Shown here: positions 1 to 8,146 of the stretch, piece by piece | How positions within the stretch are numbered: the stretch's first letter is position 1 | Layout of the letters: the number at the start of each line of letters is the position of its first letter | NCBI RefSeq assembly: GCF_014202755.1 | Contig: NZ_JACHHK010000003.1 | Coordinates: 1-64,000, forward strand | Length of the DNA stretch: 64,000 nt | Source of the DNA: Catenisphaera adipataccumulans | GTDB taxonomy: Bacteria > Bacillota_I > Bacilli_A > Erysipelotrichales > Erysipelotrichaceae | Direction: 5' to 3' | Program-made: the position numbers and the translations under genes | Notes under the pieces: generated by a model | Seen by the model: only the letters and a program-made list of their open reading frames with translations | The model's database searches: none | What the model was told of the DNA's origin: nothing

Positions 1-55
<55 letters not shown>

Positions 56-176
56 TTTAGCTCCAGATGTCTCTGACATCTTTCTTTCTTTTTTTAAAAA
101 CAGAATTGACGTTTTTGGTTTGTATATCTATTCGGTTTTCAAAGATCGTTCCGCGCCCTCTTGCGAGCGCTCATTT

Positions 177-205
177 ATATTATCAAACTCTTCCCCTTCA
201 GTCAA
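177..205 (-). promoter_or_regulatory. rRNA operon promoter
   Basis: On the minus strand TTGACT (200-205) and TAATAT (177-182) are separated by 17 bp, a good sigma-A-type promoter about 120 bp upstream of 16S. The leader between it and 16S contains GATCTTTGAAAACCGAATA (about 127-145), similar to the conserved spacer/leader element near rRNA processing sites in Firmicutes. Nothing else reads in this direction here, so it most likely drives the rRNA operon. Confidence 0.7.
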
Positions 206-235
206 CTACTTTTTTGAAAAAATTCATTGACCATA

Positions 236-265
236 GAAAAAGCCGATACCTTATAGGCATCGGCT
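236..265 (-). terminator. Rho-independent terminator of metY
   Basis: The minus strand has the hairpin AGCCGATGCC/GGTATCGGCT followed by TTTTT, directly after the stop codon of the sulfhydrylase gene. Confidence 0.85.
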
Positions 266-270
266 TCCTA

Positions 271-1548
271 TTAATCCAAACTTTTTAAAGCTTGTTCCAG
301 ATCTTCGATGATATCATCTGCGTTCTCAATTCCAACAGATAATCGGATCAGATCCGGTGCAACGCCGGCCCGGATCAATTCTTCATCCGAAAGCTGACGG
401 TGCGTCGAATTGGCCGGATGCAGAATGCACGTATGCGCATCTGCCACATGGGTCGCAATGATGGCGACCTGCAGCTGGCTCATGAATTTCTCCGCTGCAG
501 CACGTCCCCCTTTGACACCAAATGAAATGACGCCGCAGGTTCCGTTCGGCAAATATTTTTTGGCCCGTTCATAATATTTGTTGCCTTTCAGACCTGGATA
601 ATTGACCCAAGCTACATGCGGATCCTTTGCCAAAAATTCTGCAACTTTCTGTGCATTCTGCACATGACGTTCCATCCGGACCGCCAGCGATTCCAATCCT
701 AAATTTAAATAGAATGCATTCTGCGGCGATTGGATCGCACCAAGATCCCGCATCAGCTGAGCAGTAGCTTTCGTAATATAAGCCCCGCCTTGGCCGAACT
801 TTTCCGCATAGGTAATGCCATGATAAGATTCATCCGGCTGTGTCAGGCCTGGGAATTTATCCGCATGCGCCATCCAGTCAAAATGTCCTGAATCGACGAT
901 ACAGCCGCCGACACCGACATCATGACCATCCATATATTTTGTGGTCGAATGAGTGACAATATCTGCGCCCCACTCAAATGGCCGGCAGTTGATCGGCGTC
1001 GCAAACGTATTATCGATGATCAGCGGAACACCGTGTGCATGCGCTGCTCCCGCAAATCGTTCAATATCAAAAACAACCAACGAAGGATTGGCAATCGTTT
1101 CACCGAAGACTGCTTTCGTATTCGGCTGAAAAGCTGCTTCTAATTCCTCATCGGAACAATCTGGATCCACAAACGTGAAATCAATTCCCATCCGTTTCAT
1201 CGTCACATTGAACAGATTATATGTACCGCCGTAAATTGCGGTCGAAGCCACAACATGGTCACCCGCTCCGGCAATATTAAATACACTATAAAAGGAAGCT
1301 GCCTGCCCGCTTGCCGTCAGCATCGCTGCCGTTCCGCCTTCCAGCGCGGCGATCTTCGCAGCGACCATATCATTGGTCGGATTTTGAAGGCGGGTATAAA
1401 AATATCCTTCTTTTTCTAAATCAAACAGTTTCCCCATTTCTGCACTGGAATCATATTTAAATGTCGTACTTTGAATAATTGGGATCATACGCGGTTCACC
1501 GTTTTTTGGTGTATAACCGGCCTGCACACATTTTGTTTCTTTTCGCAT
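271..1548 (-). CDS. metY: O-acetylhomoserine sulfhydrylase / aminocarboxypropyltransferase
   Basis: A 425-residue PLP enzyme of the Cys/Met metabolism family (cystathionine gamma-synthase fold). The PLP lysine is K204 in HSTTKYMDGH, and the YTRLQNPT motif lies near residue 51. Length and the NTFATP and SVGIENADDI motifs fit MetY, which makes homocysteine from O-acetylhomoserine and sulfide in the cytoplasm, rather than the shorter MetB/MetC. The start ATG at 1548 lies six Ts after an AAGGAG ribosome site that is part of a hairpin (1551-1594). The gene follows ppk in the same direction but that hairpin looks like a terminator, so it may be transcribed separately or by read-through. It could also act on O-acetylserine; residues alone do not decide. 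Confidence 0.9.
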   Translation of the reverse strand: MRKETKCVQAGYTPKNGEPRMIPIIQSTTFKYDSSAEMGKLFDLEKEGYFYTRLQNPTNDMVAAKIAALEGGTAAMLTASGQAASFYSVFNIAGAGDHVVASTAIYGGTYNLFNVTMKRMGIDFTFVDPDCSDEELEAAFQPNTKAVFGETIANPSLVVFDIERFAGAAHAHGVPLIIDNTFATPINCRPFEWGADIVTHSTTKYMDGHDVGVGGCIVDSGHFDWMAHADKFPGLTQPDESYHGITYAEKFGQGGAYITKATAQLMRDLGAIQSPQNAFYLNLGLESLAVRMERHVQNAQKVAEFLAKDPHVAWVNYPGLKGNKYYERAKKYLPNGTCGVISFGVKGGRAAAEKFMSQLQVAIIATHVADAHTCILHPANSTHRQLSDEELIRAGVAPDLIRLSVGIENADDIIEDLEQALKSLD

Positions 1549-1550
1549 AA

Positions 1551-1594
1551 AAAAGTCTCCTTATATGCTTATTTTAGCACAAAAGGAGACTTTC
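1551..1594 (-). terminator. ppk terminator hairpin that contains the metY ribosome site
   Basis: On the minus strand AAAGTCTCCTT pairs with AAGGAGACTTT and is followed by T6 and then the metY ATG. It is shaped like an intrinsic terminator for ppk. Its 3' arm is also the only Shine-Dalgarno sequence of metY, so the folded form would hide that site. Whether it regulates metY is inference. Confidence 0.7.
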
Positions 1595-1596
1595 TT

Positions 1597-3714
1597 TTAA
1601 TTTCTTCGAAAATGCGAAGCAATTGCCCGGAACACATGATGTTCCTTCGATTTTTTCGGATGCATTTCTTCAGCCAGACGCATACATTCATTCTGCGAAT
1701 CCAGCGGTGCATCCATGGTTTCAATCGCCTTATATGTTCCGTCACTTTGCATCTGACGGGCCTTGATATTATCGCGCAGCTGCAGTTTGAAATACTCCAG
1801 CACACGTTTCTTCAACTTTTCATCATAGATCGGACAAGCGACTTCAACACGTTTTTCGGTATTTCGCGTCATGAAATCCGCACTGGAAATATACACTTTC
1901 ATATCATCGTCATTACCGAAAGCATAGATCCGGGAATGTTCCAGATAGCGGCCGACAATTGAAATAATGTGCAAATTTTCGGCATAGCCCGGTACACCTG
2001 GCAAAATACAACAGATGCCTCGTACGACCATCCGGATCTCTACGCCGGCACTGCTGGCTTCCTGAATTTTATTGATCAAATCAACATCCGTGATGGAATT
2101 CATTTTCAGATAGATCTTTGCCTGTTGGCCGGAGCTGGCTTTTTCAATCTGCTCATCCATCATTTTCATGACAGCTTCTTTCAACTGAAACGGGGACACC
2201 AGTAAATGATCATACTGTCCTTCGAGATTGGACATCAGGAGGTTCCGGAAAAACGCCGTTCCGTCTGCACCGATATCCTCCCGTCCGGTGATATAGGAAA
2301 TATCTGTATACTGCTTGCTGGTCTTCTCGTTGTAATTGCCCGTACCGATCTGTGTGATCGTGCGGATCTGTTTGCGGGTCTTAACCGTAAACTGCATCAC
2401 TTTCGAGTGAACTTTCAGATCCTCAAACCCATATAAGATCTTGCAGCCGGCCTCTTCCAGGATCTGTGCTTCCTGAATATTGTGTTTTTCATCAAAGCGC
2501 GCCCGCAGTTCCATCAGGACGATTACTTCTTTACCATTTTCTGCAGCTTCGACCAACGCATTGACAATGCGGCTGTTTTTTGCCAGACGATAAATTGTGA
2601 TCTTGATCGAGAGAACATTTTTATCATGTGCTGCTTCCATCAATAGATCTAGGAAAATATCAATGCTTTGATATGGATAAAACAGCAGTTCATCATGTTG
2701 AAGCAGCTGCGGGATCAGCGGCCGATCCAGATCCAAACTGCATTTTTTCTGCGGCTCAAATGGTTTATAAAGCAGCGGTTTGGTCAATACATTCGGCGCC
2801 TGATCGATCAGATCAAAAAAATAATCCATTTCCATTGGTGACTTCGAGCAGAATACCTGGTTTGGTTTTAAATTTAATTTTTCGCATAAGAATGCGGTCG
2901 TTTCATCATCCATCGTACGATAATACTCCAGACGGATCGGTGCCAGACGATCTCTTTTCTTCAAGATCTTCTTCATGTATTCACGATAATCTTCGTCCTC
3001 GTCAATTTCTTTTTCATTCAAATTGATATCGGCATTGCGTGTTACCCGGATGATCGACTTACTGACAATATTGTCCTCTGAGAAGATCCTTTCGACTTGA
3101 TGGTAGATCACATGCTCCAGCAGAACATAATCACCTTGCGCCTCAGGCAGATAAATGATGCGGTCCAGGAAATCCGGTACCGGAATAATGCCGAACTGCA
3201 TATCGTTTTTGCCTTCTTTTAAACGGACAATGATATACTGGGCTTTATTCATCAAATGCGGAAACGGATGACGATTATCGATGACCTGCGGCGAAAGCAT
3301 CGAATAAATTTGGGTATCGAAATAATGCCGTACAAATTTCTGCTGTTTTTTAGTCAGCTGTTTATTCTCGATCCGTGCCATGTGCAATGAAACCAATGTC
3401 TCATTGATATTCTTCAGTACATCGTCTTTGACCGGACACAATTTATCGACTTGTTTAAAAATTGCGTTCAGCTGCTCCGCCGGCGTCATACCGCTGCGTT
3501 TGTCATGATTTTCTGGATCGACCAACGATAAGTCATACAGACTTCCGCATCGAACCATAAAAAACTCATCCAGATTGCTGGTGTAGATAGAAATAAATTT
3601 CAAGCGTTCCAATAAAGGGACCCGAGGGTCGGCGGCCTCCTCCAATACACGTTCATTGAACCGTAGCCATGACAACTCTCTGTTTTGTGTATAAGCATAA
3701 GGCTTTTCGGACAT
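1597..3714 (-). CDS. ppk: Polyphosphate kinase 1
   Basis: A 705-residue protein with the whole PPK1 architecture: N-terminal NRELSWLRFNERVLEEA motif, head domain, and two phospholipase-D-like catalytic domains. The expected autophosphorylated histidine is H436 in KVHSKV; the second conserved histidine is H593 in LEHSRIY. It reversibly makes inorganic polyphosphate from ATP. The upstream neighbour is ppx (11-bp gap), so the two opposing polyphosphate enzymes form one operon. Start ATG at 3714 has GGAGG upstream. No sign of damage. Confidence 0.95.
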   Translation of the reverse strand: MSEKPYAYTQNRELSWLRFNERVLEEAADPRVPLLERLKFISIYTSNLDEFFMVRCGSLYDLSLVDPENHDKRSGMTPAEQLNAIFKQVDKLCPVKDDVLKNINETLVSLHMARIENKQLTKKQQKFVRHYFDTQIYSMLSPQVIDNRHPFPHLMNKAQYIIVRLKEGKNDMQFGIIPVPDFLDRIIYLPEAQGDYVLLEHVIYHQVERIFSEDNIVSKSIIRVTRNADINLNEKEIDEDEDYREYMKKILKKRDRLAPIRLEYYRTMDDETTAFLCEKLNLKPNQVFCSKSPMEMDYFFDLIDQAPNVLTKPLLYKPFEPQKKCSLDLDRPLIPQLLQHDELLFYPYQSIDIFLDLLMEAAHDKNVLSIKITIYRLAKNSRIVNALVEAAENGKEVIVLMELRARFDEKHNIQEAQILEEAGCKILYGFEDLKVHSKVMQFTVKTRKQIRTITQIGTGNYNEKTSKQYTDISYITGREDIGADGTAFFRNLLMSNLEGQYDHLLVSPFQLKEAVMKMMDEQIEKASSGQQAKIYLKMNSITDVDLINKIQEASSAGVEIRMVVRGICCILPGVPGYAENLHIISIVGRYLEHSRIYAFGNDDDMKVYISSADFMTRNTEKRVEVACPIYDEKLKKRVLEYFKLQLRDNIKARQMQSDGTYKAIETMDAPLDSQNECMRLAEEMHPKKSKEHHVFRAIASHFRRN

Positions 3715-3725
3715 AGTTTCCTCCT

Positions 3726-4640
3726 TTAGGCAGATGTGTATAAATCACCCAGCACCCGTCCCTGCAAATATCCTTCACGGACTCCGTAATTGGAAATCTG
3801 CACGTTTTTGGCGTGAATGATCTGAGCGATCGTATCGATGATGACGAGTCCCGGCATCATCGTATGAACACGATCGGCTTTGACTTTCAGGAACAGACGC
3901 ATGACATCTTTGGTGTCCATACTTAAAAGTTCTTTCACCAACGCATGCAGAACATCCGCGTTCAGCTCATAAGATTTTTCATCGAGCATCTTCAGACGGA
4001 CCAACAACAGCCGGATGGCCCGCATACTGCCGCCGGTGACGACTAAGTTGTCACTGAAAACTTTTTCCGGGATATTTTCTTTGAATTCGTCTTTCACTTT
4101 GCTGCGCATTGCGTCCATTTCTTTCTTAGTCGGAATCAACTGATTGACATAATTATTGAATAAATTTAAAGAACCGACGGGAATGCTCGCTAAAAATTTC
4201 ATATTTTCTTTATTAAAAGTCAAAATTTCCGTGCTGCCGCCGCCCGTATCGATATACACACCGGTTTCAAAATCGAGCGCCGTCATGGCACCGTGGAAGG
4301 ACAATTCACCTTCCTCTGATCCCGTCAGCATATTGATACGCATCCGGCATACGGAAAAGACTTGGCTGAGCACATCATCTGTATTGTCAATGTTCCGAAG
4401 CGATGCGGTCGCAAAGGCAGAATAGCCGTCGATGTTCAGTACCCGCATCAATTCTTTAAAACCGCTCAAACAATCGATCAAGGCATGAATGCCTTCTTCG
4501 GTCAGTTTTTTCTTTTTAACATAAGCAGCCAGACCGACAGATTCTTTACGAGAAAGCAGAACATGAAAATTTTCGCCCTCAATACGATAAATGTTCAATC
4601 GGACCGTATTGGACCCGATATCAATGATTCCATACAACAT
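3726..4640 (-). CDS. ppx: Exopolyphosphatase / guanosine pentaphosphatase family (Ppx-GppA)
   Basis: A 304-residue ASKHA-fold phosphatase. Phosphate-binding loops are seen at IDIGSNTVRL (residues 6-15) and YIDTGGGSTEIL (about 130), with IPVGSLNLF after it. It is a short form with only the two actin-like subdomains; the C-terminal domains of the ~500-residue E. coli Ppx are missing. It probably releases phosphate from polyphosphate ends and may act on pppGpp. It is first in an operon with ppk. The 150 bp upstream (4641-4791) holds an A/T-rich stretch and an inverted repeat at about 4732-4754 that is not followed by a T-run. Confidence 0.88.
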   Translation of the reverse strand: MLYGIIDIGSNTVRLNIYRIEGENFHVLLSRKESVGLAAYVKKKKLTEEGIHALIDCLSGFKELMRVLNIDGYSAFATASLRNIDNTDDVLSQVFSVCRMRINMLTGSEEGELSFHGAMTALDFETGVYIDTGGGSTEILTFNKENMKFLASIPVGSLNLFNNYVNQLIPTKKEMDAMRSKVKDEFKENIPEKVFSDNLVVTGGSMRAIRLLLVRLKMLDEKSYELNADVLHALVKELLSMDTKDVMRLFLKVKADRVHTMMPGLVIIDTIAQIIHAKNVQISNYGVREGYLQGRVLGDLYTSA

Positions 4641-4791
4641 TTGAATTCTCTCCTTTGTATTCTTCTTTACTTCTTAGTATATCATCATATTGAGGGAATT
4701 GGCTCTCTTCAATCCTGATTCCTTTTTTTAGTATAGCGAGAAATCCTCGCTACATTTGTTAAGTTTCTGTAAAAAAAACCAATTCGGTCTA

Positions 4792-4811
4792 AAAAAGGCC
4801 CCGAAAGGCCT
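4792..4811 (-). terminator. Terminator of the GRE 1 operon
   Basis: AGGCC-TTTCGG-GGCCT followed by TTTTT on the minus strand overlaps the stop codon of the activase gene. Confidence 0.85.
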
Positions 4812-5727
4812 AAGAAATAACGATATTTTTGATTCCTGCATTCACCGCAATCTGACGAAAATGTTCCATCTTTTCCGCACTGTACATTTTTGGATTATCA
4901 TCAAAACAATACTCCATATCCAGATAGGAATATTTTGATGCGGCCAGCGGATTATAATTCAGCAGTTCATAGTGCACTTCCGGATCAATGGCAGCCAGAA
5001 AAGATGCAATGCCTCGGATATTTTCATCTGTCGCAGTCATTTCAGGGATCAGCGGGGTCCGCACGACCACATGTTCTCTTTTTTCACTGTTCAGTAAATA
5101 CCGGAGATTCGCTAATATTTGATCATTGTGTACATGCGTATAAGCAAAATGTTCGTTGTCTTCGTAAACTTTGCAGTCACAGTACACTTCATCCAAATAC
5201 GGCAGGACGAGATCCAACGTCTGCCGATCTGCATACAGACTGGTTTCAATGCACGTATGTATCCCTTCTTTTTGACATTGTTTCAGCACTTCGGCAACAA
5301 ACGGTGCCTGCAGCAGCGGCTCTCCGCCGCTGAATGTCACGCCGCCGCCGTATGCAAAGAACGGCTGATCTTTCCGAATTTCTGCCATCAGTTCATCCAC
5401 CGTATAATATGTGCTGTCCATCCGCAAAGCGCGTGACGGACAGGCATCGGTAACTTGTTTCCAATTTTCCGGCTGACTGCGATGCACCTGGATCTGACCG
5501 GCCGTCATCGTGATCCCGTTATTCCGGCATGCCTGCATGCAGCTGCCGCAGTGGATGCAGTTTTTCTCCATATAAAGAACCTGCGGTACGGCATTCAGTC
5601 CTTCCGGATTCTGGCACCATGCACAGCGAAGCGGGCATCCTTTCATGAATACGGTCGTACGGATCCCGCTGCCGTCATGGGTCGCAAACCGCTTGCAGTC
5701 GAAAACCAGTCCTCTAGATGGCATCAT
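4810..5727 (-). CDS. Glycyl-radical enzyme activating enzyme (YbiY/PflC-like), partner of GRE 1
   Basis: A radical SAM protein of about 305 residues that should install the glycyl radical on the GRE encoded just upstream. It shows the DGSGIRTTVFMKGC entry, the cluster motif CPLRCAWC (CX3CX2C), a ferredoxin-like insert with CIHCGSCMQAC, and GGGVTFSGGEPLLQ. The insert has one complete Cys4 motif plus a lone CPSRAL, so it seems to hold one extra cluster rather than the usual two. The open frame continues upstream of 5727, but the family N-terminus (GLVFDCKRFATHDG) fits ATGs at 5727 or 5724. Those overlap the GRE 1 stop by 11-14 bp, which implies translational coupling. No strong ribosome site is visible. 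Confidence 0.9.
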   Translation of the reverse strand: MMPSRGLVFDCKRFATHDGSGIRTTVFMKGCPLRCAWCQNPEGLNAVPQVLYMEKNCIHCGSCMQACRNNGITMTAGQIQVHRSQPENWKQVTDACPSRALRMDSTYYTVDELMAEIRKDQPFFAYGGGVTFSGGEPLLQAPFVAEVLKQCQKEGIHTCIETSLYADRQTLDLVLPYLDEVYCDCKVYEDNEHFAYTHVHNDQILANLRYLLNSEKREHVVVRTPLIPEMTATDENIRGIASFLAAIDPEVHYELLNYNPLAASKYSYLDMEYCFDDNPKMYSAEKMEHFRQIAVNAGIKNIVIS

Positions 5728-8062
5728 AAGTCGTCCGGGCGATGATCTCATCCTGCAGATCACCTGCCAACTCTGTAAAATAAGCGGTATAACCGGCAAC
5801 CCGTACCGTTAGTGAGCGGTATTGTTCCGGGTGCTTTTTTGCATCCAGCAGATTCTCCCGGCTGACAACATTGAACTGAATATGCGGGATCTTCAAGTCC
5901 ACGAACGTGCGCAGGAAGTTACAGAATTTGGTGATGCCAGCTTCTGTTTTAAAGAAATCCGGTAAAAATTTCATATTCAGCAAGCCGCCGTTGGTCGTGC
6001 ATTCGCACGGAATGCGGGAGACCGATTTCAAAACTGCGGTCGGTCCTTTGACATCGCGGCCATATACGGCCGATAAACCGCCGTCCGCCAATGGTTCCTG
6101 CGACAGCCGGCCGTCCGGCGTAGCGCCGACATTTTGTCCCATCGGTACGTGGGCACTGACAGTGTACATGCCTGTATGGTACGGGCCGCCGCGGTAATTT
6201 GTATACTTGCGCAGCTCATTGCGGAAGAAGGTGGCCCATTTTACGCCTAATTCATCGACCCATTCCACATCGTTTCCATATTTTGGCACACGGTTCAGCA
6301 GCATTTGCCGCATCACTTCATCATGTTCGAAATTTTCCTGCAGCGCTTTTTCCAGCTGCGCCGGTGTAAATCGTTTTTCATCATAAATGATCTGCTTGAT
6401 TGCCGCCAGACTGTCAGCCAGATTCGCGACCTGGATCATCTGGATCCCGGAAAGGTTGTAGTGTGCACCGCCGCGTGTGACATCCAGTCCCTTTTCCATA
6501 CAATCATCGATGACGGCCGACAAAAACGGAGTCGGCAGAATATCCATATGAGCCTGTTCGACCGCTTCACAGCACGGGATCATCTTCTGAATAAAGTATT
6601 CCGTCATTTTCTGATAAGCGGCTTCCAGATCTTCGAAGGTTTCATATGTGCTCAAGGCGCCGTAGTCCGGTCCCATTTGTTTGCCGGTGATCAAGCAGCG
6701 GCCATGATTCAAAGTCAGTTCTAGCACTTTATTCATATTGAACATTGCCGCATCCGACCAGCCTAAATTGTTGCCCTGGGTCGTCAGCTCAACACAGCCG
6801 ACGATGGCATAGTTCATCGCATCTTTCTTAGAAATTCCCAACTCCTGCATCGGTTTGATGATGGCTTCATCGTTGAAGAACTGCGGCATGCCGCTGCCCT
6901 TGGAAACGACACGCACCGCATGACGAAGCAGCGCGTCATTGGTGTGCTTATGCAGCCGTACGGATAAATTCGGCTGCGGCAGGCCAAGGTCTTCCTGTGC
7001 ATTCAGAAATAAATGACTTAACTCATTTGAGAAATCATTGCCGTTTTCATCGACCCCGCCTAACGCAATATTGAATCCGATCGGGAACCCGGCAAAATAT
7101 TTTGCGCTGTTTTTATTGCGCAGATAGACGATCTCATTGAATTTCAGCCACAAACATTCAATGATTTCCTGTGCTTCGTCTTCCGTCAGCCGTAACGAAT
7201 CGATATCGTTTCGATAATATGGATATAAGATTTCATCCAGCCGGCCTGGTGAAAAACTGGATGCATTGCTTTCCATATGCAGCACCACAAACAAAAACCA
7301 CATGGATTGTACCGCTTCATGGAACGTTTCTGCCGGGCGTTCACTCAGATTTTTGCAGATCTCGGCAACATGATGCATGGTCTTTTGATCTTCCGCCGAA
7401 GCAGACTTTGCCTGCTCGATCAATAAATCATGATATCGCATCATAAAGGCCTGTACGCCCTGCATCACTAAGATCACACATGAATAGAACTCTTTTTGTT
7501 CCGGCGTACAATCTTTCATTTTTTCCTGTGCCTGGGCAATGTATCCGGCCGGACCGGTTGCCAGCCATTCTTTGACATTCGGACAGATGTGTCCCTGGGC
7601 ATGGTCTGTCTGGTTGATCTTGACCACTTTGGAGATCGCGGAAATCTCATCGCCGGCCCGCTCTTTCAGAACATCCTCAAGGCTTCTGCCTTTCCAATAA
7701 GGAACGATTTCGCTGCGGAAGGTTTCAATATCTTCCTGACGGACACGAAACTTATCCTGCGGACGCGTCGGGATCGTTTCAAACTCCCGGTCGACCCATG
7801 AAATCCCGCTTTCCGGAAAAACCACACCATACCGAACACCTTTGGTCCGGTTGCCGACGATCAATTCCTGGTCCTGAACGCCGATCTCCAACTGCGTCAA
7901 GGCGTTGTAAAGCGCTTTTGCGCGTTTGACTTGGATGGAATCCTTTTCATTTTCCTGATACGTTTTCGTAATGATCAATGCCTGTTCGATGCTGACATAG
8001 CGCGGCTGTGCCAACATCGTATCTTTTAAAGATTGAATGCGTGCCTTTTGTTTCTTATTCAT
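5714..8062 (-). CDS. Glycyl radical enzyme 1, YbiW-like; probable 1,5-anhydroglucitol-6-phosphate dehydratase
   Basis: A 782-residue PFL-superfamily enzyme. The catalytic cysteine is C423 with the dehydratase-type glutamate E425 in VGCVELTTQG, and the radical glycine is G757 in VRVAGYTAYF. The Cys-Val-Glu site rules out pyruvate formate-lyase, which has adjacent cysteines. The context GCVELTTQGNNLGWSDAAMF, the LPTPFLSAVIDDCMEKG segment and the C-terminus match my memory of E. coli YbiW. YbiW was reported to open 1,5-anhydroglucitol-6-phosphate to 1-deoxyfructose-6-phosphate. Its activase follows with overlap, its own promoter lies at 8087-8114, and glpK lies upstream. No fructose-6-phosphate aldolase is nearby. 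GRE identity is sure; the substrate is inference from resemblance. Confidence 0.9.
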   Translation of the reverse strand: MNKKQKARIQSLKDTMLAQPRYVSIEQALIITKTYQENEKDSIQVKRAKALYNALTQLEIGVQDQELIVGNRTKGVRYGVVFPESGISWVDREFETIPTRPQDKFRVRQEDIETFRSEIVPYWKGRSLEDVLKERAGDEISAISKVVKINQTDHAQGHICPNVKEWLATGPAGYIAQAQEKMKDCTPEQKEFYSCVILVMQGVQAFMMRYHDLLIEQAKSASAEDQKTMHHVAEICKNLSERPAETFHEAVQSMWFLFVVLHMESNASSFSPGRLDEILYPYYRNDIDSLRLTEDEAQEIIECLWLKFNEIVYLRNKNSAKYFAGFPIGFNIALGGVDENGNDFSNELSHLFLNAQEDLGLPQPNLSVRLHKHTNDALLRHAVRVVSKGSGMPQFFNDEAIIKPMQELGISKKDAMNYAIVGCVELTTQGNNLGWSDAAMFNMNKVLELTLNHGRCLITGKQMGPDYGALSTYETFEDLEAAYQKMTEYFIQKMIPCCEAVEQAHMDILPTPFLSAVIDDCMEKGLDVTRGGAHYNLSGIQMIQVANLADSLAAIKQIIYDEKRFTPAQLEKALQENFEHDEVMRQMLLNRVPKYGNDVEWVDELGVKWATFFRNELRKYTNYRGGPYHTGMYTVSAHVPMGQNVGATPDGRLSQEPLADGGLSAVYGRDVKGPTAVLKSVSRIPCECTTNGGLLNMKFLPDFFKTEAGITKFCNFLRTFVDLKIPHIQFNVVSRENLLDAKKHPEQYRSLTVRVAGYTAYFTELAGDLQDEIIARTTYDAI

Positions 8063-8086
8063 ACGGAATTCTCCTTTTCTACGAAG

Positions 8087-8117
8087 ATTATATCAGATTT
8101 TTGCCGATTGTAAATCG
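8087..8117 (-). promoter_or_regulatory. Promoter of GRE 1 with overlapping inverted repeat
   Basis: On the minus strand TTTACA (8109-8114) and TATAAT (8087-8092) are 16 bp apart, 25 bp before the GRE 1 start. A perfect inverted repeat CGATT-3-AATCG (8105-8117) covers the -35 box and is a candidate operator. Upstream (8118-8155) are three copies of a TTTATTATTT-like AT-rich block. GRE 1 can therefore be transcribed independently of glpK. Confidence 0.6.
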
Positions 8118-8146
8118 TTTTGTTTATTATTTTTTATTATTTTTTA

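Noticed and set aside
4730..4756. Inverted repeat TAGCGAG-aaatc-CTCGCTA as a terminator
   Set aside because: Neither strand has a T-run after the stem; it may be an operator upstream of ppx but there is no further support.
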